Shown: positions 26,134 through 34,790, counted from the first letter of the stretch. The stretch is DNA of 64,000 nt from Eubacterium sp. UBA3782 (GCA_002368795.1 DFFG01000075.1:29148-93147), one strand, 5' to 3'. Program-made: numbers and translations. The notes: generated from the letters alone by a model not told the origin.

Positions 26134-27429
26134 TCAGGCTTCGATGATCTGCGAGCCAAAGGGCTCCAGATTGAGGGTATAGTCCTGCCCATTGCAGGAG
26201 AACCGGACTTCCGCCGGATGATCGGCGATGTTCAGGGCAACGAGTACGGTCTGTCCGTCAAGAGAGCGGGACAGCACCAGCTGCTCGTTGCCCTCTTTTA
26301 CGTTTTTGTAGGAACCGTACTGCAGGACGCGGGAGCAGCCGCGGAGCGCGGACAGTTTGGCGATATGCTGCATGAGGTCGGCATCGCCAGCCGCCATGGC
26401 TTCCTTTGTCATTGCCGGGCGGAGCGGATAGTCGGCTTCTGCGCCGGAGCCCTTGCGGCCTTCTATGCCCCATTCGCTGCCATAGTAGATCGACGGGATC
26501 CCGGGCATGGTAAAGAGCAGGGTATAAAGGGGTTTCAGGCAGCGGCGGTCGGTCAGCTGGCTGGCAATGCGGTTCTGGTCATGATTGTCCAGGAAGTTGT
26601 ACAGGAATTTTCCCTTGTACATGCCCCATTCCGGGTTGGTCTGACGATTGATGCCGTAGCTGATCTCAAACAGATTGTGGGAATTGCAGGAGGAGTACAT
26701 CCCCTTCCAGCATTCGTAGTTGGTGATGGAATCCAGGAGGTCCGGTCCCATCATCTGGCAGTTGGCACAGTTCATGAACTCGCCCATCAGCCAGAAATCC
26801 GCTTTTCTGGATTTGGTGTAGTGGTTCAGCTCCCAGATAAAGTCCCGGATCAGGACGTCAGCCGTATCCAGGCGGAGACCATCGATAGCATAATCCTCCA
26901 TCCAGGAACCGACAGCGGACAGCAGGTAGTCCCGCACATCCTTGTTCCAGGCATTCAGCTTGACCAGGTTCCAGTCCCCGCCCCAGGTGCTGTAGGTACA
27001 GGGATCACCCAGGGGATTGCCCGGGTTAAAGGACAGGTCGGCAAACCACCAGCGGTAGGGAGAGGACTCTCCTTTTTCGCAGACATCACGGTAGGGTCCA
27101 AAGGAACGGCCTACGTGGTTGAACACGCCGTCAAGCACGATACGGATGTCATTTTTATGAAGCTCTTCAAATACCCGTTTGAAATCCTCCTTCGTGCCCA
27201 GCCTGCGGTCCGGCGTAAAGTAGTCGGTCGTATCGTAGCCGTGGGCAGCGGATTCAAAGATCGGTCCGATGTACAGGGCGCCGACACCCATCTCCTTCAG
27301 GTGGGGGATCCAGTCCAGAAGGCCCAGGATCCGGCTTCCGGCCGTCTCATCGCCCCGGTTGACCTTTGGCGCGTCAAAAGCGCCAAGCGGATAGATATGA
27401 TAAAATGTGGTTTCGTTATACCAGCTCAT
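26134..27429 (-). CDS. GH13 alpha-amylase-family enzyme, cytoplasmic
   Basis: This 431-residue GH13 enzyme hydrolyses or transfers alpha-glucosidic bonds. The conserved regions are VLDGVFNH (99-105), GLRLDTAD with nucleophile Asp188, GEF with acid/base Glu217, and DNHD with the stabilising Asp284. It is short, without a signal peptide or N-terminal carbohydrate module, closest in plan to intracellular cyclomaltodextrinase/maltogenic or sucrose-like hydrolases. A good promoter and an operator-like palindrome lie upstream, so it is regulated separately from its neighbours. Confidence 0.9.
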   Translation of the reverse strand: MSWYNETTFYHIYPLGAFDAPKVNRGDETAGSRILGLLDWIPHLKEMGVGALYIGPIFESAAHGYDTTDYFTPDRRLGTKEDFKRVFEELHKNDIRIVLDGVFNHVGRSFGPYRDVCEKGESSPYRWWFADLSFNPGNPLGDPCTYSTWGGDWNLVKLNAWNKDVRDYLLSAVGSWMEDYAIDGLRLDTADVLIRDFIWELNHYTKSRKADFWLMGEFMNCANCQMMGPDLLDSITNYECWKGMYSSCNSHNLFEISYGINRQTNPEWGMYKGKFLYNFLDNHDQNRIASQLTDRRCLKPLYTLLFTMPGIPSIYYGSEWGIEGRKGSGAEADYPLRPAMTKEAMAAGDADLMQHIAKLSALRGCSRVLQYGSYKNVKEGNEQLVLSRSLDGQTVLVALNIADHPAEVRFSCNGQDYTLNLEPFGSQIIEA

Positions 27430-27462
27430 TGTAATTTCTCAACTTTCCTCCGAAATGCGGTG

Positions 27463-27478
27463 TGCTCCGTACGGAGCA
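27463..27478. promoter_or_regulatory. Operator-like 16-bp perfect palindrome
   Basis: TGCTCCGTACGGAGCA is a perfect palindrome located about 6-20 bases downstream of the predicted start of the GH13 transcript, a classic repressor position. No regulator gene is adjacent. Confidence 0.5.
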
Positions 27479-27490
27479 GACACCCTTTGA

Positions 27491-27519
27491 ATGATACGGG
27501 TTTCCACGTCGAATGTCAA
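27491..27519 (-). promoter_or_regulatory. Promoter of the GH13 gene
   Basis: Minus strand TTGACA (27514-27519), 17-base spacer, TATCAT (27491-27496). Predicted start is near 27484. Confidence 0.75.
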
Positions 27520-27753
27520 ATTATCCGGCCTTGCCGGTGAGATTTGGCGTGGATAATGTCGGTGAGATTCGGCAGCTTTTGGATCGCAGGACCGCACCAG
27601 ATGTTCCATCCATTGTGTGTCCAAAATCTTGTCCGTATTAGAGAAGGGAAGCTTACTTTCTTCACAGGTATTCCGGAATGGAATGCTGTGGCCGTGATGG
27701 CCTTTCCTATGGTATCTTTACTTTTGGAAACGTTAGTACTTTGGAGGTGCCAA

Positions 27754-28794
27754 TTGAAATATAGTATTACAGCAGCAGGATTGACGGCAGAGCCTGGCAC
27801 AAAGGTGCAGGGATTCGTTCCGGTGCCGGGGACAAAGGAGCAGATACCTGTGACCATCATTAACGGCCGCGAGGATGGGAAGATTTTTCTCGCAACGGCG
27901 GGTATCCACGGATGCGAGTATCCGGGGATCCTGGCGGCAGCACAGCTGGCCGAGGCACTGGATCCGGAGCAGGTCTCCGGGGCCGTGATCCTGGTCCACT
28001 GCGTCAATATGAGCAGTTTTCTGGGCCGGCAGCCCTATGTGTGTGCAGCCGACGAGAATCGAAAGAATCTGAACCGGCTCTTCCCTTCGGATGGTACGGG
28101 AACGGTCGCTGACTTGATCTGCCGTTTTCTGACCGAGGAGTTTGTACGGCAGTGTGACTTCCATGTGGATCTCCACAGCGGAGACATGGTAGAAGAGCTG
28201 GAGGCCTGCCTGCTGATCGCCAATACGCCGGATCCGGAGCAGAAAGCGATGCTCACGGATGCCGCAAAGCACACTCGTTTCCGTTGGCGCATGAATTCCG
28301 GCGGCAGAACAGAATTCTACAATTCATCTGCCATAGATTTCGGCAAGCCGTCGCTCCTGTTCGAGCGGGGCGGCGCCGGCGCCTGGTCTTACCAGGAGGC
28401 AGAGGATGACATGGCCGACCTGATCAGCCTCATGCAGTACCTGAAGATCCTTCCTGAGGTCATCACCCTTCCAGTAGCCGAGTTCGGGCAGGGAGAAGGC
28501 AAAAAGGCGCTCACCCTTGATTTCCAGAAGAGCCTGAATACGGAGCAGCAGTTCTTTGTCCGGCATGAATGGACAGGGGCAGAAGAAGGAGACGATGGTT
28601 TCCTGATCCCCTTTGTAAGCCTTGGCGAGGACATCCGGGAGGGACAAAAGCTCTTTGAGATCCGGGATGTGTTTGGCAGGAAAAAGCGGGAGATCCGGGC
28701 AAAGCACGACGGGCACATCGTGATCATTTCCCGTACGCTCTCTGTACATGCAGGGGATGACCTGATCACCTACGGAGAAATCGAAAAGAAATAA
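27754..28794 (+). CDS. M14 family succinylglutamate desuccinylase/aspartoacylase-like protein
   Basis: The TTG at 27754 is chosen because GGAGGT lies five bases upstream; upstream in-frame ATGs lack ribosome sites. The 346-residue protein has the zinc ligands of the M14 succinylglutamate desuccinylase/aspartoacylase branch: His52 and Glu55 in GIHGCEYPG and His141 in HVDLHSG. The C-terminal beta domain (EGQKLFEIRDVFG, then AKHDGHIVI) matches the lipoyl-like tail of this group. It removes acyl groups from small amides; the substrate is unknown. A cre-like sequence TGGAAACGTTAGTA lies at 27725-27738, possibly by chance. Confidence 0.85.
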   Translation: MKYSITAAGLTAEPGTKVQGFVPVPGTKEQIPVTIINGREDGKIFLATAGIHGCEYPGILAAAQLAEALDPEQVSGAVILVHCVNMSSFLGRQPYVCAADENRKNLNRLFPSDGTGTVADLICRFLTEEFVRQCDFHVDLHSGDMVEELEACLLIANTPDPEQKAMLTDAAKHTRFRWRMNSGGRTEFYNSSAIDFGKPSLLFERGGAGAWSYQEAEDDMADLISLMQYLKILPEVITLPVAEFGQGEGKKALTLDFQKSLNTEQQFFVRHEWTGAEEGDDGFLIPFVSLGEDIREGQKLFEIRDVFGRKKREIRAKHDGHIVIISRTLSVHAGDDLITYGEIEKK

Positions 28795-28856
28795 GGGATT
28801 GTCCCGGTGCGCATGAACCTAGTCATGCGGCAGCCTGCTGGCAGCTGCCCAGATGA

Positions 28857-28940
28857 CCCAAAGGACAATCCAAAAGAAAAGGCAGCCTCAAAGACAGCCA
28901 AAAGACGACCAAAAAGACAGCCCAAAAGACAGCCGCCCGG
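28857..28940. repeat. Degenerate CAAAAGACAGCC repeats
   Basis: The stretch holds four to five imperfect copies of AAAAGACAGCC spaced 11-15 bases, ending in the left arm of the terminator at 28931. Nothing else is seen between 28795 and the terminator. Confidence 0.55.
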
Positions 28941-28972
28941 TCTTGCAGGAAAACTGCACCGGGCGGCTTTGC
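28931..28972 (+). terminator. Terminator after the M14 gene
   Basis: AGCCGCCCGGT pairs with ACCGGGCGGCT, with an inner TGCAG/CTGCA stem, followed by TTGCTGT. The T-run is short. Downstream, 28973-29232 shows a weak hairpin GTGCCGC/GCGGCGGCAC but no gene. Confidence 0.7.
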
Positions 28973-29232
28973 TGTATATTCTTCCATATGATTTTCTGGT
29001 ATACTTATGTTTAGATTAGCATGGAAGTGCCGCAATCATAGGTTTATGCGGCGGCACTGCAATGTGCACAAGGAGCGGTCGCTTCTGCGGGGCTGAGTAT
29101 ATCTTGGCAAACGGGCACCGCAATGTCTGCGAACTTCAGACATCTTTGTTTGGTGCGCATCTGTGTCCGGGTTAAAGTGTTCCGCAGAAAACAGGCATCA
29201 GCTGCACTGTGTTTGATGAGGGGGTGCGGGAA

Positions 29233-29934
29233 ATGATCAAGGCTGCGATCGTTGAGGATGACCGTCTGGCGGCCGGACGGCTGCAGGAGCTTCTTGGCCG
29301 GTATGCCGCCGATACGGGCGAAAATATCGAGACCGAGCTGTTTGCCAATGCCGTCACCTTCCTGAACGGCTACCGTCCACGGTTTGATTTGGTGTTTATG
29401 GATATCCAGATGCCCCATATGGATGGGATGGAGGCAGCGGCAAAGTTCCGCGAAGTGGATCCTGTCACGATCCTCGTTTTCGTGACCAATATGGCCCACC
29501 TTGCTGCCAGAGGCTACGAGGTGGAGGCCTTTGACTTTGTCGTAAAACCTCTGGCCTACGACACCTTCCGGATGAAGATGGACCGGCTGCGCCGGGCGCT
29601 GGACAAGAGGGAAGCAAAGGCAGTGACCATCTCGTCAGATGCGGGAAAGGTCGTGCTCGACATGGCCGATATTATCTATGTCGAGGTCATGGATCATCGG
29701 CTGATCTATCACACGGAAAAGGGCGATTACAGCACCTATGGGTCCATCTCAAAGGCGGCAAAGGAGCTGGAAAACAGCCACTTCAGCTTCTGCAACAGCT
29801 GCTATCTGGTCAATCTGAAATATGTAAAGAGAGTCCAGAAGTACTCGGTTTTTCTGAAGGACAGGGAGCTGGCCATCAGCCGGCCACGAAAAAAGCAGTT
29901 CATGGAAGACCTGAACAACTATCTGGGTGAATAA
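29233..29934 (+). CDS. LytTR-type response regulator
   Basis: This 233-residue protein has a receiver domain with acidic pocket VEDD (7-10) and phospho-acceptor Asp57 in VFMDIQMP, then a LytTR DNA-binding domain (about 130-230) with SHFSFCNSCYLVNLKYV. It is the partner of the histidine kinase that begins three bases after its stop. GGGGGTGCGGG precedes the ATG. LytTR regulators bind direct repeats upstream of virulence, bacteriocin or surface genes; the target here is unknown. Confidence 0.92.
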   Translation: MIKAAIVEDDRLAAGRLQELLGRYAADTGENIETELFANAVTFLNGYRPRFDLVFMDIQMPHMDGMEAAAKFREVDPVTILVFVTNMAHLAARGYEVEAFDFVVKPLAYDTFRMKMDRLRRALDKREAKAVTISSDAGKVVLDMADIIYVEVMDHRLIYHTEKGDYSTYGSISKAAKELENSHFSFCNSCYLVNLKYVKRVQKYSVFLKDRELAISRPRKKQFMEDLNNYLGE

Positions 29935-29936
29935 AG

Positions 29937-31250
29937 ATGGATCTGATCACACTATACTGGAAAGAATTTAACAGCCTGTCGCTGCTGTTGTTTTTGTATG
30001 TGCTCTGCCGCAGTTTTCCCAGGCGGCCGCATGCACGGCTGCGCTTCCTGGCCGGCGGCTGCGCCGTTCTGGTGTGCTCGGCGCTGGTATTGTCTGGCTG
30101 GCAGATCGGCACAGGAATGATTTTGCCGGCTGTTTTGCTGAATCTGGCAGCAAAGACTGCAGTCATCGGACTGATCATGCTGGTGGTATGGCTTGCCTTT
30201 GACATGGCATGGATGGATATCTGCCTGGCTGCCATCATCTCCATAGCAGCGGCCCATCTGACCTTCAGCATCCGTGTTTTTCTGATCAATCTGGTGCCGG
30301 CGCTCCGCACGGGCGGCGGAAGGGTGGTTGACGTTCTGTTCAGTACGATCCTGACGCTGGCCGCGGCATGGGCGCTGGGACAGATCTTCCGGGAAAAGAG
30401 AAGCCTGGTATCCGCTCGGTTCCGCAATCGCGGCACTCTGATCATTTCGACCGCAGGGCTTCTCCTCTCAAATGGCATCATCATCTATCTGCGGGCGATC
30501 TCGGCCGACAGCCTGCCGGAAAAAACGGAACTGGCGCTGTCCCTGTACGAGATCCTGTTCAACCTGCTGATGCTCTACATGCTCTACAGCCTGGTCTACC
30601 GGGGCGTGCTCTACTATGAGCGGAACATGCTTCAGGAGATCGCCCGTCAGAGACGGGATCAGTATGAATTTTCCCGGAGCATGATCGACACCATCGACAT
30701 CAAAAGCCATGATCTGAAAAAGCAGATCCACTATCTGCAGCAGAACATGCGGGAGCCGGAAAACGAAAAGCTGGTGCAGGAGCTGGACCGTGTCGTGACC
30801 GAATACGACTCCATCATCCAGACAAGCCACCCCACATTAAGCACGATCCTTACCGAAAAAAGCCTGGTATGCATCCGCGAAAACATCGCCTTCTCCTGCA
30901 TCGCTGACGGGACCGGGATCGGCTTTATGGACAAACTGGATATCTATACTCTATTTGCCAATCTGCTGGACAACGCCATCGAGGCGGTCCGGGAACTGCC
31001 GCCGGAGCGGCGCAGCATCGCCCTGAACGTGTCGACCAGAAACGACTTCATCTCCATCCATGAGGAAAACTATTACTCTGGCCAGGTCCAGCTGGTAGAC
31101 GGGCGTCCCCGCACCACCAAAAAAGACCGGCGGATGCACGGCTTCGGCACCCGGAGCATGGAAGTAATCACAGAAAAATACGACGGAAGCATCAGCTTCA
31201 AGGTCGACGGGGACCGGTTCGTAACCAATATTTTGATTCCGATCCCATGA
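29937..31250 (+). CDS. GHKL sensor histidine kinase (AgrC-like)
   Basis: The kinase has 437 residues. The N-terminal 220 residues carry about six hydrophobic helices. The dimerisation helix holds His258 in IKSHDLKKQI, and the GHKL ATPase domain shows DNAIEAV (N box) and HGFGTRSM (G box). This is the AgrC/BlpH-like layout. It is co-transcribed with the LytTR regulator. No agrB- or agrD-like gene or peptide exporter is adjacent, so the signal is unknown. Its stop abuts a palindromic repeat element. Confidence 0.9.
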   Translation: MDLITLYWKEFNSLSLLLFLYVLCRSFPRRPHARLRFLAGGCAVLVCSALVLSGWQIGTGMILPAVLLNLAAKTAVIGLIMLVVWLAFDMAWMDICLAAIISIAAAHLTFSIRVFLINLVPALRTGGGRVVDVLFSTILTLAAAWALGQIFREKRSLVSARFRNRGTLIISTAGLLLSNGIIIYLRAISADSLPEKTELALSLYEILFNLLMLYMLYSLVYRGVLYYERNMLQEIARQRRDQYEFSRSMIDTIDIKSHDLKKQIHYLQQNMREPENEKLVQELDRVVTEYDSIIQTSHPTLSTILTEKSLVCIRENIAFSCIADGTGIGFMDKLDIYTLFANLLDNAIEAVRELPPERRSIALNVSTRNDFISIHEENYYSGQVQLVDGRPRTTKKDRRMHGFGTRSMEVITEKYDGSISFKVDGDRFVTNILIPIP

Positions 31251-31426
31251 AAAGGGGCTGTCACACTAAGCCAATAGCGTACATAAATATTCTGAAGGGA
31301 ACATCCGCAGTGCTGGCACTTGGAGGAATCTTCTGATTCCGACTTAGTGCCATTGCACGAGGACAGAGCGCGAGCGCTTCCCGTAAGAATATTTATGAAC
31401 CGATTGCTTAGGGCGACAGCCCCTTT
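31251..31426. repeat. Dispersed palindromic element, copy 1 (about 176 bp)
   Basis: The element begins AAAGGGGCTGTC and ends GACAGCCCCTTT, its terminal inverted repeats. Inside are a further inverted pair (CATAAATATTC / GAATATTTATG) and the core AGGACAGAGCGCGAGCGCTT. A second copy lies in reverse orientation at 60558-60731. It has no coding capacity and starts right at the stop of the kinase gene, so it may terminate transcription. Size and ends are those of a MITE-like or REP-like element. Confidence 0.85.
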
Positions 31427-31439
31427 GCAGAGTCTGTAA

Positions 31440-31529
31440 AGCCCACCCCCAGGAAGACATTAAAGCAAACAATCTGCAGGCACGTAAGTGCCGAAGCCGT
31501 TTGCGTAATGCCTTCCTGAGGGGTGGGCT
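31440..31529. repeat. Second long imperfect palindrome
   Basis: AGCCCACCCCCAGGAAG on the left pairs with CTTCCTGAGGGGTGGGCT on the right, with inner GCAAAC/GTTTGC and GGCAC/GTGCC stems. It lies between element copy 1 and the GH2 stop. No second copy was seen in the window. It could end the GH2 transcript. Confidence 0.7.
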
Positions 31530-31561
31530 GCTTGCTTTATAATCTTCTTTTTATGGGCGAA

Positions 31562-33760
31562 TCATTTTTTGCGGATCTTCTGGAATGCGGCGTTCAGGCT
31601 GCGGATCATCTCCTGGGGCACGCTGTCTCCGGCCTGCTTGATCAGGGATTCCAGACTCATGCCGGCCATCATTTTCTGCAGGTTGGCATTGTTGCTGGCG
31701 CCTTTTGCCACGTCTCCGCGGCTGGCTATCATGCGTTCCATCATCTTTGCAAGAATCGCACCGGTGTGCGGGTTTGCGGAGAGCTCGCCCATGGTGTCCT
31801 TGATGGAGTAGCAGGACGGATCGTAGTCGGCGGTGTCGAACCAGTTGATGACGGCCTGCTTGCGGAACAGGTAGGCGGGATTGGGCTCGGCCACCTTCCG
31901 GATGGTCATTTCGTCCCGGCAGTCTCCGCTGACGGCCTCGATGTGGTGCTCACCGGTGATGGGCACGCGGAAGGTAAAGATCCTGCTGCCCTCAAGGGTG
32001 CCGGCTTCTTTGCCGTCGACCAGGAGCGTGACCGGAGAGCAGTTGGAGTAGACCTTGATCTCAGTCTCTTCCTCCGTCCTGTCGGCATAACGTTTTCCGC
32101 ACAGATGGACGAAGGCTTCTTTGCTCCATGCTGCCTTGTACAGATAGAAGGCATCCTTCTTTGTCTTGTGGTCGAACTCGACCAGACCCTTCTGGTTTTC
32201 ACCCTTCTTTCCGCCTTCGTCACGGCCGTCAGCCGCAAAATCGAACAGGTTCCAGACATGGGTCGCCCAGAGGTAAGGACGCTCCTCGATGCACTTCAGG
32301 ATGTGCTCATGGTAGACACACTGGTATTCTTCGGTATAGTCGCCCTGCTCCGGCTGCGTGGAATGGAAGGCCGCGTTGGCGTCGGCACCGTACTCGGAGA
32401 AGCCGATGACACGGTCCGGATACATGGCATGGTACTCATCAAAGAATGCGTCGTTCTGCTGCAGGGATCCCAGATACCAGCCGAAGTAGAGATTGTAGCT
32501 GGCAATGTCGGAGATGGGGATCAGCGGGCTTTCCTTTTCCAGCATGAAGGCGTGGGCCATGACGGTGGGACGTGTGCTGTCCATGGCGTGGCAGAGGTCG
32601 TTGAGCTCCCGGTGATCGGCGAGCAGCTCCTCTGTGACGCTTCCGCTGGCTGTGATCTCGTTGGACAGACCCCAGCAGACGATGGAAGGATGGTTATAGC
32701 ACTGGGTGATCAGCTCCCGCATCTGGTCTTTGGCGTTCTGTTTTCCGCCAGTCATGTGCTTGGAGATGTAGGGGATCTCCGCCCAGACGATGATGCCGTT
32801 TTCGTCGCAGAGATCATAGAACTCCTGCGCGTGCTGGTAATGGGCCAGGCGAAGCGTATTTGCGCCTAGTTCCTTTACAACTTCTATGTCTTCCTTATGC
32901 TCTGCAAGCGTCAGCGCCGGTCCAAGGCCTTTGCGGTCCTGGTGGCGGGAGACGCCCCGCAGCGGATAGCTGCGGCCGTTGAGGAAGAAGCCTTTATCCG
33001 GGTCGATGGAGAATTCACGGCAGCCAAAACGGGTGCAGACTTCATCCTGCATCTCGCCGTCCTTCAGCAGACGGGCCGTTATGGTATACAGGTACGGATC
33101 CTCCACGCCATCCCAGAGATGCACATTTTCCAGGGCAAACTCTGCGCAGACATGATCGCCGGCTTCTACGCAGCAGGTCTCTTCGCCGTTTTCTGTCCGG
33201 ATACAGAATTCCACAGCATCGCCGCCATTCTGCCAGGCCTCGGCTTTTACACAGGCCTTCCCGGCAGCTGCATCCGTCACTGCGGTCACCTTGATGCCGG
33301 GCGTTCCATCCTTTACCAGCTCAAAATGCGCAGCCGGCACAAAGATCAGCTCCACATCCCGGTAGATGCCGCCATAGAAGGTGAAGTCGGCCATTTGGGG
33401 ATAGACCCGGTCATTGGCACTGTTGTCCACCTGGACTGTAAGCAGGTTGTCGTCCGCAAGGGCGTCCGTCAGGTCCGCCCTGAAGGTGGAGTAGCCGCCC
33501 TCATGATGGGCAATGGATGTGCCATTGAGCGTGACATCCGCCGTCATGGCAGCACCGGCAAATGCAATAAAGCAGCGCTCACCCTCGGCGAGCTCCGGTT
33601 TCGGGAATTTTCTGGTGTAGGTGGCAGTGCCGCGCCAGTAATCGTTTCCGCCATCCTGGCCGTCAACGGCATTCCATGTATGGGGAAGAGTGACCGGAAC
33701 AGGGGTCTCCCCGGGTTTGCAAAATGACCAGCCGTCATTGATTTTGATGTATTTCCTCAT
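31562..33760 (-). CDS. GH2 beta-galactosidase-type enzyme
   Basis: The enzyme of 732 residues has the GH2 order: sugar-binding jelly roll (HTWNAVDGQDGGNDYWRGT), Ig-like domain, then barrel with acid/base Glu368 in GLSNEIT and nucleophile Glu456 in IGFSEYGAD. An extra C-terminal segment of about 100 residues, helical (MMERMIASRGDVAKGA), is absent from the paralogue at 38622. No signal peptide. MRKYIKINDGWSF follows GAAGGGA. Sequence blocks shared with 38622 (YPLRGVSRHQDRKGLG) show a duplication of the same gene type. Confidence 0.92.
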   Translation of the reverse strand: MRKYIKINDGWSFCKPGETPVPVTLPHTWNAVDGQDGGNDYWRGTATYTRKFPKPELAEGERCFIAFAGAAMTADVTLNGTSIAHHEGGYSTFRADLTDALADDNLLTVQVDNSANDRVYPQMADFTFYGGIYRDVELIFVPAAHFELVKDGTPGIKVTAVTDAAAGKACVKAEAWQNGGDAVEFCIRTENGEETCCVEAGDHVCAEFALENVHLWDGVEDPYLYTITARLLKDGEMQDEVCTRFGCREFSIDPDKGFFLNGRSYPLRGVSRHQDRKGLGPALTLAEHKEDIEVVKELGANTLRLAHYQHAQEFYDLCDENGIIVWAEIPYISKHMTGGKQNAKDQMRELITQCYNHPSIVCWGLSNEITASGSVTEELLADHRELNDLCHAMDSTRPTVMAHAFMLEKESPLIPISDIASYNLYFGWYLGSLQQNDAFFDEYHAMYPDRVIGFSEYGADANAAFHSTQPEQGDYTEEYQCVYHEHILKCIEERPYLWATHVWNLFDFAADGRDEGGKKGENQKGLVEFDHKTKKDAFYLYKAAWSKEAFVHLCGKRYADRTEEETEIKVYSNCSPVTLLVDGKEAGTLEGSRIFTFRVPITGEHHIEAVSGDCRDEMTIRKVAEPNPAYLFRKQAVINWFDTADYDPSCYSIKDTMGELSANPHTGAILAKMMERMIASRGDVAKGASNNANLQKMMAGMSLESLIKQAGDSVPQEMIRSLNAAFQKIRKK

Positions 33761-33786
33761 TGCATTTTCCCTTCTGTATATGATCA

Positions 33787-33850
33787 GGAACGCGGGGCGT
33801 TCCATGCGCAGCACGCACAGGGCAGAGGTATTTTCCCTGTGCGCGTCTGC
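33787..33850. promoter_or_regulatory. Two leader hairpins upstream of the GH2 gene
   Basis: GGAACGC/GCGTTCC (33787-33803) and GCACGCACAGGG paired with CCCTGTGCGCG (33811-33846) lie in the predicted GH2 leader. They could be regulatory, but no known riboswitch is recognised. Confidence 0.4.
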
Positions 33851-33881
33851 CCCGCAGATGAAATGGTTTCTAATATCATTC

Positions 33882-33909
33882 AGTATACCAGATATGACAT
33901 AATAATAAA
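33882..33909 (-). promoter_or_regulatory. Probable promoter of the GH2 gene
   Basis: Minus strand TTTATT (33904-33909), 16 bases, TATACT (33882-33887), giving a leader of about 115 bases with the two hairpins. Confidence 0.45.
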
Positions 33910-34004
33910 ACAGAAGTCCCGGCAAATGCGGGCAGGAGTGCCGCCCGCGTTTTCCGCAGGCGGCAGCGGGTAAATCATGCAGACGGATGCAAAGGAGAGA
34001 AAAA

Positions 34005-34634
34005 ATGCCAAAGCTTAATAAGGTCGTGACGACCGTCTGGTACAACTATACGCCGGTGGAGGGCATGGATTATCTGGACAAGAAGCTGATCGGCAGCTGG
34101 AGAGACGTGATCGATCCTTTGTTTGCGGAGTCGGATTTTATCATCCTCTGCGCAGCACTGACCGACGATACCTTCCATATGATGAACAAAGAGACCTTTG
34201 CAAAGGTAAAGGACGGCGCCTTCCTGGTAAATATGGCCAGAGGCGGTCTGGTATGCACCGAGGATCTGATCGAGGCCATCAAGTCAGGGAAGATCTCCGG
34301 CGCCGGCCTGGATGTATTTGAAGAGCAGCCGCTTTCTCCGGATTCTCCCCTCTGGGACATGCCGGAGGTGTACATCACGCCCCACAGCACCCCGCAGGTC
34401 CCGGACCAGCAGGCGGCCACCATCGCCATCATCCGCGAAAATGCGCGCCGGTTTGAGGCTGGCGAGCCTCTGCTGAACCAGATGCGGGAGTCCGATGCGG
34501 TTTCCGGAGAAAAGGCCCAGGGCGGTTGGGCCAGAATGATGAACAGCGGACTGTCCAAAGAACAGATCGCAAAGATGCCCCTGGAAAAATATCTCGGCGT
34601 CCGCGGCTGGAGCGACCCCTCCGAGTGGATGTGA
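34005..34634 (+). CDS. N-terminally truncated D-2-hydroxyacid dehydrogenase
   Basis: The 209-residue frame covers only the C-terminal two thirds of a D-isomer 2-hydroxyacid dehydrogenase. Visible are SDFIILCAALTDDTFHMMN, the catalytic Arg79 in MARGGLV, Glu in LDVFEEQPL and His127 in ITPHST. The N-terminal substrate domain and the GxGxxG nucleotide-binding turn are absent; family members have about 320 residues. The ATG nevertheless has an AAGGAGAG ribosome site, and no missing part was found upstream in any frame. It is probably inactive or has a changed role; a pseudogene is likely. Confidence 0.7.
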   Translation: MPKLNKVVTTVWYNYTPVEGMDYLDKKLIGSWRDVIDPLFAESDFIILCAALTDDTFHMMNKETFAKVKDGAFLVNMARGGLVCTEDLIEAIKSGKISGAGLDVFEEQPLSPDSPLWDMPEVYITPHSTPQVPDQQAATIAIIRENARRFEAGEPLLNQMRESDAVSGEKAQGGWARMMNSGLSKEQIAKMPLEKYLGVRGWSDPSEWM

Positions 34635-34790
34635 TGCACCCCATGGTCCTCTGTTCTACTTGATCAAAGAAGGTTTTTCTGGTGACTATGGCAAGACCCT
34701 TTGGGTTCCGGAGCTGCTTCTGTCAGAAAAGAATCGGAACTTTTCTGGAATTGGCGGAAAGGATCTGAACAGATTACGGTGAAAAAATGC

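Noticed and set aside
28973..29100. An AgrD-like autoinducer peptide upstream of the LytTR gene
   Set aside because: The only short frame (29 codons, Arg-rich, MFRLAWKCRNHR) lacks the amphipathic leader, Cys position and acidic tail of AgrD and has no ribosome site.
31523..32869. Long open frame antisense to the GH2 gene
   Set aside because: It mirrors codon bias of a GC-rich gene on the other strand; composition is not protein-like and GH2 is certain. The same holds for long antisense frames at 10384-11739, 22714-24069 and 35424-37748.
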